From Deroplatys truncata (lineage: Eukaryota; Arthropoda; Insecta; Mantodea; Mantidae): a stretch of DNA of 64,000 nt. A program made the position numbers and the translations under genes. Shown here piece after piece: positions 58,466-64,000 of the stretch. Where the stretch lies: contig CM060977.1 of the NCBI GenBank assembly GCA_030765065.1, positions 157,118,052 to 157,182,051 of the forward strand. Direction: 5' to 3'. The first letter of the stretch is position 1. Each line of letters opens with the position of its first letter. The notes beneath the pieces were generated by a model. It did not search any database. It saw only the letters and a program-made list of their open reading frames with translations, and was not told the origin of the DNA.

Positions 58466-58718
58466 GATTATGTTAAAATGTCATTTGGATTGCCTCTTAA
58501 ATTAGGCAGGACGACTTTCTTTTGTTTCAGGTATGTCATTTAAAAGCGTTCGGGTACTGCTAACACTATCACCGCGTAAGAGGCAGGTATATTTAATACT
58601 TAGTGTATTGGCACTTACCTTTGATTGTTAATTGATCTAACCGAAGTACTGTTTGTGTATTATTAATTGTACACTTCGTATGGTATTAGAATGTAATATG
58701 CTGTAACACATAACAGTT

Positions 58719-58729
58719 TAATAATAATA

Positions 58730-58805
<76 letters not shown>
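58719..58805. repeat. (TAA)n microsatellite, expanded
   Basis: About 28 units with one TA slip near 58730. Confidence 0.97.
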
Positions 58806-58807
<2 letters not shown>

Positions 58808-58830
58808 GTCCCGTCGTATGAATCTGACAT

Positions 58831-59340
58831 TGTTATATACCGGGATGAGGCCAAACGGTTTTGCAGCTAGGTATTAAATTTAGTTACCCCGGCATAAACA
58901 TTGGGGAGCGTAACTGCAGTGGCAACTAGAGGACCAGGACAGTAGGTTGGCATATTCATAAGAAAATACACTTAGTTTCACATTTACTGTGGTTTATTAT
59001 AAATTTACCTTGGTGCCACTACATCGTTCACAACAGGTTACAGGCAAAATTGGAGGGAGATGCTCCACACACCCATCCACGCACTCTACATACAACCACC
59101 CGCCCTGAAGACACACACTCGTCTGACCCACGCTACTACTAGACTGACGCCTAGAACAAAGAAAGGGGCTAGTCACGCTGCTTACCGTCACCCACTTTCC
59201 TCTCTCCATCCTTAACTAGGCGGTGTCGAAATGCCGCGTCGGACAAAATTCAAAGCCCCATCGAAATAATTAGTTCAACAATGTCATGCTACAAAGCAAT
59301 AATGTGTCTGACGCGACAATGCATACACATACGCGCTACA
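58831..59340. repeat. Solo LTR, family C (duplicate of 48180)
   Basis: Same ends. The left target copy is shortened here; the right ATAT is kept. Confidence 0.8.
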
Positions 59341-59514
59341 ATATGGAGATAACATGTTAGATACATAGTCTTGTCCTGTCTTATCTTATACGATATAGAT
59401 TTCCTTCATTGCTCCGTACACAATTCAGCCCTGGGCTTATTGTACTACCTGTATCATTTTAAGGTCAACTCACAAATCCTGCACTCTTTACCAAAGAGTA
59501 GTCCCATTATATAT

Positions 59515-60684
59515 CGTTTCAAATTCTTCTGGTTCTAAAAACATTTTCCCGAAAACAATATCTCCTGTGAGTCAAAGCACCACAGGAGCATATAATGTGC
59601 TGGGCTGTTTCAGTTTCATTCTTGCTCAATCTGCAATCTAAGACACCCTGAAGCACTCCCATCGTGTTATGATGCGTTACCACAGGAGCATGCCCTGTGG
59701 GAAATGCAATAATTTTTCTCAACTAAAGTCTGTACATTTATAAGCTTTCAGCTCTTTTCTTGCGTGGTTTTCTAATAAAGGTTTACCAAATTTGTTTCCG
59801 GAATTTTAAGCCAGGTTTTGAGATATTCTACTTTGGACCAGTTCTTAATAGCCTCTCTTGCTAAATATCGACATGTTCTAGAGCCAGCTCTGGCCCAATG
59901 AATTCCGAAGATGCCTCTTGTCTTTCAAGTTCATCAACTTTTTCATTCCCCTCTATGCCACAATGAACCGGCACCCAAATGAGTTGAACTTCATTCTGCT
60001 CTATCAAGCTTGTGAGCATGCTAGGTGCTTTAAAACCAGTCCTGCCGTTATCTTATAACTACTTACAGCCTGCTATCTGGGAAGATAAGGTTCTGTTTGC
60101 CATTGTAAGCTCTCCTTATGTTTTTATGTATGCATTGAATAATAGTATACATTTTTGTTTCAAAAACAGTAGCATTTTCACCCAAGAAAAAAACATTTTG
60201 CACCTTGGTGTTATGCCATATGCTCCGAAACCTGTTCCTAAGCTATCCTTTGAGCCGTCTGTAAACGACGTCGAAGTTTTCTCAGGAGTTTCCTGTTTTA
60301 TTCGTCCAGCATTTAAGATCAATAATGACCCTGAAGTTCTTTATAAAGTGTTTAATTGGAATTACACAGTGTATTTCTGAAGATGCATATCCTATCTATT
60401 TCCTAATTATTAGCAAACCCGTGTCTATTTCAGGAATTCTCAGTTGCTTAGCGCGTTACAGTCTGTAGAGTGCCATTCTTACCTCCTTCATTATAAGTAA
60501 ATGCAATGGAACCAGGTTAAAGATTGCTGCAGTAGGAGTTGTTTTCATAACTCCTGTAACAGCTATATATGTTGTTCTTTGAACTTTAATTAGTTGATTT
60601 TTAGAGCCTATTTGAAGGACCTCAAGCCACCAAATCAGTGTTCCATACGTTATCGATGGTATGGTTATCGTGGTATAAAGAGTG
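59515..60684 (-). pseudogene. LINE ORF2 3' part (duplicate of 48870)
   Basis: Same motifs: RT tail TPTAAIFNLVPLHLL, RNase H FTDGSK and CGIEGNEKVDE, and the zinc-knuckle region QHIICSCGAL. The long frames at 60116-60322 and 59519-59722 read the same as in copy 1. Confidence 0.85.
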
Positions 60685-61023
60685 GATCATTTTAGTTGAG
60701 ACTGTAAAATATCCCCAAAACCAAGCGCTGTAGAAAGAAATGTCATGAAAAAATTGCTTGATATTATGGGGAAAATAACTGCCACAAGTCGTGTGTTATT
60801 TGGAGGATGTTTTGAGATCATTTTAGGGTCAATTTAAATTGACCCTAATTGTAGGTTCCCATTTAAAGAAATTAAATTACCCAAAATGACCATCATAACG
60901 TCTCCACACAAAACCGAGTAAGGCGTTTACTTTCCCCCATAATATCAAGCAACTTTGATTAAAGACATTTCTTTCTACAACACTTAGTTCTGGAGATATT
61001 GTACAGTCTCAACTTAAGTGGTC
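60685..61023. repeat. 339-bp fold-back (duplicate of 50041)
   Basis: Same length. A few changes include the central spacer, which reads gggtcaatttaaattgaccc and so becomes a better palindrome than in copy 1. Confidence 0.85.
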
Positions 61024-61196
61024 TACCCGGTATATCCAATAGATCATAGCAGGTCTTAGTCCTCATCCTTTACCATGCGTGCGTATAACTACTTCAAAGG
61101 TTTTCTTGAAATGCTGATTCCAGTGAGTTAGGTAGTAGCTTTGGGCTACTTATACGTAGCTGTGTTTTGTGTATGAGTGGTTAGGGTGGCCATATT

Positions 61197-61418
61197 TGAA
61201 GATTAGGTTGTTGCTTCACACATGGAAAGCTAATTTGAAGGTTTTAATTTTAGGAGGTGGAGTATTGTAGTTCAAATGTTGGGGAGCCCAACTTGATGTA
61301 GTAACTGCCCCACGTATGGTACAAAGTTTCCGGTGGTCTTCGCCCCAATGTTCACTTTCCGGTGGTCTTCGCCCCCAACTTTACTTTCAACTTTGTATTT
61401 TAATATTTCTTTAACTGT

Positions 61419-61449
<31 letters not shown>

Positions 61450-62184
61450 GTTTACCTCGGCTGCCTCAGTATTAATTTGTAGAAACTTGTTTCTCTTAAC
61501 GGGGTGGGATACGGCTAAAGAATGTAGGCTTACACAGATTATAATTTTTACTTCACTTCTTTTATTAATCATTGACACGATTAAATAACATTTCACTGAT
61601 ATAGAGCTGTGAGATGATTTATTAATTACTTGCACTTTTTAAACACTTTATAATATCCTCGCCGTAATGAATTTTTGTCTCACAGTGGATACGTATTAAA
61701 CTTCTCGAGGACGCGTCTCGCGTCCAGTTAGGAACGCTGTCTACAAGCAACTGGCGCCTGAATTTGTACAATTTGCTCTATTTCAGTTTCTGGTTGACTA
61801 ATCTTACTCCAATAGAATACTTTCATTTAACTTAAGCTTTTTCTGGTTGGTGATTGGCTATTTATAAACTGTCTCAAAAATTACATTATTGTTGCTCCAA
61901 GAATTGATAATAGCATTATTAAACTTTCCAATTCATTATTGCCTCAAGGTTACCTCATTGTTAGCAACTCTTGACCTATTTTCTCACAGCTCCTACATTA
62001 TTAAATTACGTAATACATTCACATAACATTATTATGCATGTACATAATACAAACACATACAATGACACTAACATACACTTTTTATATATTGTTACATACA
62101 CATATCGCTTTAAGGCGGGCTGTTATTGAATTTATATATTATATAATTAGATTGAAATCATTTAAGTGTTAAAATACTGCCTCA
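61197..62184 (-). repeat. Solo LTR, family B, spanning the duplication edge
   Basis: 988 bp from TGAAGATTAGG to ATACTGCCTCA; the flanks tatt and tata agree at three of four. The duplication ends inside it at 61491. It contains a (TA)n tract (61420-61446) that is short in copy 1. Confidence 0.75.
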
Positions 62185-62420
62185 TATACTACCGAAGTGG
62201 TTCCGAGTTCGGAACCCGCTCCCGTCTGCAGAGTGTTATACCTGTAATACATACTGTACTTTACTATGCCCGTATGTTCAAAGGCACAATGCATAACTAA
62301 TTAAAATTTGTATGACACCTGTAACCGCTGCGACAAACCAACATTACCGGCGCGCCATTCACAACTACGAGGAGTCGTACTTCAGGATATTCAGCGATTC
62401 GGAAACATCATGTATTATAA
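62185..62420. repeat. Repeat family D, uninterrupted copy
   Basis: Matches 22740-22804 and 23277-23425 in order (cgctcccgtctgcagagt, ttaaaatttgtatgacacc, cggcgcgccattcacaac). It shows that the 22.8-kb copy was split by the family C LTR. Confidence 0.6.
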
Positions 62421-64000
62421 AAAAAAAACTTTGCTTTTGAACAGAAGCATTCAGAGCCTATAAAAAGATAATAAATAACCTCTCATTTTCTTTTCTTTCA
62501 ATTTATTTTCTCCCTCAAGAGCTTGAAATTCCTTTCTTTAATGACACACCTACACCAATTTTCAATAAGGAAGAATTATTGAACTAATGCTTACAAGATA
62601 TTCCAAATGGCAACAGCAAATAAAGTGCTTAAATCCCAGTTGACCACCTCTATTGTGGTCGGACTCTTGCCATTCTCTCTAGTTAAGGATCTAATAATGT
62701 GCTGAATAATTTCAATTTTGCCGCAGATCAATTGCTCTAATCCGTACCCAAGGCCGTATGCATATATTGCAACCAATTGTAACTCCCCCAGAAAGAACAA
62801 GGCTCAATTACGCTCATGCTTAAAGGCCCATATCTGATTTCAATCAGTATATGCAGATAAATTCCACAGTGTATAAATTCAGATTTCTGAGCATTCGTTT
62901 ACTTTTGAAATGTAGAAGTAACGCAGGCTCATTCAAAGAAGAAGCAAATGTAAATAGAGTTGAATTAGTGATTTGGTAAAGGCAACATATCTATATTTTA
63001 ATATTTAACTGGGGAATAGACATTTTCTTTCAGGTTTACTTCACCTATTGAGGGTCAGTTTTATTTTATAAGCTAGTGTATTCATTGGAAGGTAATTTTA
63101 TTGCAGAAACATACATTTATGCCTTTCCAATTAAATGAAGTTAACGATACTATATCGTAAAATGTCACATTAACACAAAACAAACTAATGCAAACATTGC
63201 AGAAGAACGGAAGTGGGAGACGTTAACTCTACATTCTTTCAAAATGGGAATCCCTAAAAATCCTCTTCCACTGGACCGTCATATTTCACTGTCTACAGAT
63301 TACATGTAAAGCAATTTTTTATGTAATATAACTTTAGTAAAGGAAAATTTACCATTATACACATGCTTCTGCTATGAGTAGAGTGTAATGAACGGGTTTC
63401 CTTAATGAGAATATAATATCTTTCAGAATTCCATCTTTATGATAGAGCCATGAAGAACGGGCACGGTGATTAGACTCAAAATTTAAAAAATACATTTGTA
63501 AAATGTATATATGTGAAATACTACAAAAGATCAGTGGAGTGATACAACCCGCTTCTCTGCATATGCTGGGATAGCTTTGTGGTACTTTGACCAAAGCTTA
63601 ATTGACTTGTCTAATGCCTTTAGTGATGTAAGTGTACATTACTTTGTGATTGTTTCCTCAAGGACTGGCTTCAATGAAACTGCTATGGAGAAATGTAGCT
63701 CTTATTCATAAGAGACCTAATTAGTATTTTCCCATTGAAAAATTGTAAGATTTTCATCATGTTCACTACAAACTTCCAGTGCTAGCAAACTTCTAAATTT
63801 ATCATTCAGCTTTCTAGAAAGTATTAATATACATTTTAGATAACTTTAAAAACTATAAATGCTACCCGAAAGATTAAATAAAGGAAAAATCAGCGTTCCT
63901 TGAAAGCACAATTTGTATGAATATACCTGTGAATATCACACCACTTCAGTGATCAATAGGAAAACCTACCCTTATACCTAAATTATGTTGGGTGCATTCA
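62421..64000. other. No recognisable feature
   Basis: AT-rich. The longest frames (62591-62800 minus, 63355-63594 minus) are unrecognised, and no repeat from the rest of the window reappears. Confidence 0.45.

Larger units (their letters stand above)
50828..61491 (+). repeat. Tandem segmental duplication, copy 2 (10.66 kb)
   Basis: The junction reads aaacttgtt|ggagagtagaaaagg. Left of it matches the sequence around 61485 and right of it the sequence around 40208. No more than one or two bases are shared or inserted at the junction, so end-joining or a replication error fits better than recombination between repeats. An assembly artefact is possible. Confidence 0.97.

Noticed and set aside
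40207-61491. Duplication by recombination between two copies of the same repeat
   Set aside because: The left breakpoint is in family A and the right one in family B; no shared repeat brackets the unit.

Overview
The window is AT-rich, intron-poor eukaryotic DNA that looks like an arthropod, most likely insect, intergenic region. The grounds are the mobile elements: Tc1, mariner and related transposases, two decayed RNase H-bearing LINEs, tRNA-headed SINEs, a hAT derivative and solo LTRs, all of kinds common in insect genomes. I cannot name the species. I found no host gene I would defend; one small exon-like block inside a duplicated segment is the only candidate. Nothing prokaryotic is present: no operons, CRISPR or rRNA.

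Layout. 0-6 kb: a repeat here called family A, a LINE inserted in a second A copy, a solo LTR (family B) with a clean 4-bp target duplication, and a second LINE remnant. 6-17 kb: an A fragment, a tRNA SINE, a complete-ended Tc1 element (9.2-10.75 kb), a truncated B LTR, a GC-rich island, an ITm element with long terminal repeats (13.67-14.96 kb), a second Tc1 element (15.33-16.58 kb) and a second SINE family. 17-31 kb: paired repeat E, an A copy with a perfect 78-bp-arm palindrome, a mariner remnant, two different solo LTRs (families F and C), tRNA-like tandem units, and more B LTRs and SINEs. 31-40 kb: several A copies split by later insertions (a mariner, a long-TIR transposon and a tRNA-like hairpin), plus a hAT derivative that keeps its zinc finger.

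40.2-61.5 kb is a direct tandem duplication of about 10.6 kb (40207-50827 and 50828-61491), nearly identical apart from microsatellite lengths and scattered substitutions. Each copy carries the candidate exon, three A repeats, a Helitron-helicase-like fragment, a tRNA-bearing double unit, B and C solo LTRs, a LINE 3' region and a 339-bp fold-back. The left breakpoint lies in the tail of an A repeat and the right one inside a B LTR, so the duplication post-dates both. 62-64 kb is featureless.

The genes do not work together as a pathway. The window is a layered record of transposition. Family A (15 annotated copies or pieces) is the dominant and least explained component; its subterminal inverted repeats, near-terminal hairpin, central CA microsatellite and head-to-tail copies recall non-autonomous Helentrons (DINE/HINE). 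The second candidate for something undescribed is the hairpin-flanked tRNA-like unit at 24.2, 39.7, 44.2 and 54.8 kb. All similarity calls come from reading the sequence; no database search was run.
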